5,460 bases of DNA from Flavobacteriales bacterium UBA2798 (lineage in GTDB: Bacteria; Bacteroidota; Bacteroidia; Flavobacteriales_D; UBA2798), in assembly GCA_002351955.1 (NCBI GenBank), contig DEHO01000003.1, positions 2,040 to 7,499 on the forward strand, written 5' to 3'. The notes under the pieces are model-generated. The model did not search any database. It worked only from the letters and a program-made list of their open reading frames with translations, and was not told the DNA's origin. The translations under genes were made by a program, and so were the position numbers. The stretch's first letter is position 1, and the number at the start of each line of letters is the position of its first letter. Below are positions 5,448 to 5,460 of this stretch, piece after piece.

Positions 5448-5460
5448 TCTTAATACATAT
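5440..5460 (+). CDS. Start of an overlapping downstream gene (3'-truncated by window edge)
   Basis: ATG at 5440 opens a frame that overlaps the sigma stop codon (ATGGCTAA, 8 bases shared) and reads M-A-N-L-N-T-Y before the window ends. The overlap is the arrangement expected for translational coupling. In Bacteroidota, genes placed this way after such a sigma factor often encode an anti-sigma or membrane-anchored partner, so this is the best guess; seven residues cannot confirm it. Confidence 0.55.

Overview
The window looks like a chromosomal segment from a member of the Bacteroidota (Flavobacteriales, Chitinophagales or Cytophagales type). The reasons are low-to-moderate GC, no Shine-Dalgarno sequences before the starts, perfect Bacteroidota-type -7 promoter boxes (TAnnTTTG) in one divergent gap, several small signal-peptide or lipoprotein genes, and an ECF sigma factor of a Bacteroidota-specific style. 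This placement is an inference from sequence style; no search was run.

Layout, left to right. (1) 1-1017 (+) is the 3' part of a DNA/RNA non-specific (Serratia-type, beta-beta-alpha metal) endonuclease with a C-terminal OB-fold-like domain; its 5' end lies outside the window. (2) 1070-1414 (+) is a small secreted helical protein resembling Spy/CpxP, followed by a strong hairpin terminator that can serve both strands. (3) 1478-1660 (-) is a 60-residue cytoplasmic protein of unknown function. (4) 1802-2662 (-) is a coiled-coil lipoprotein with a compact C-terminal domain; its terminator forms a full stem only in minus-strand RNA. (5) 2663-2744 is a compact divergent promoter region. (6) 2745-4523 (+) is a secreted M61-family metallopeptidase with a PDZ domain. 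(7) 4534-4716 (-) is a 60-residue lipoprotein, convergent with the peptidase and only 10 bp from it. (8) 4717-4853 is a divergent regulatory gap with a 24-bp near-palindrome and a UUCG hairpin at the sigma start. (9) 4854-5447 (+) is an ECF sigma-70 factor. (10) From 5440 (+) the start of a further gene overlaps the sigma stop codon and runs off the window.

How the genes relate. Most products are predicted to be exported: nuclease, Spy-like protein, two lipoproteins and the peptidase. This suggests envelope and extracellular functions, but the genes alternate in direction with their own promoters or terminators and do not form one operon. The only clear co-expression unit is the sigma factor with its overlapping downstream gene, which by position may encode a sigma regulator or another membrane partner. 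The small lipoprotein opposite the sigma gene shares its regulatory gap and could be a target of it.

No gene-free stretch exceeds 300 bases. I saw no tRNA, rRNA, CRISPR, insertion sequence, att site or replication origin. The window is mostly ordinary. The best leads are the 24-bp palindrome, the hairpin around the sigma start codon, and the two unassigned small proteins. I see no convincing evidence of a wholly new system.
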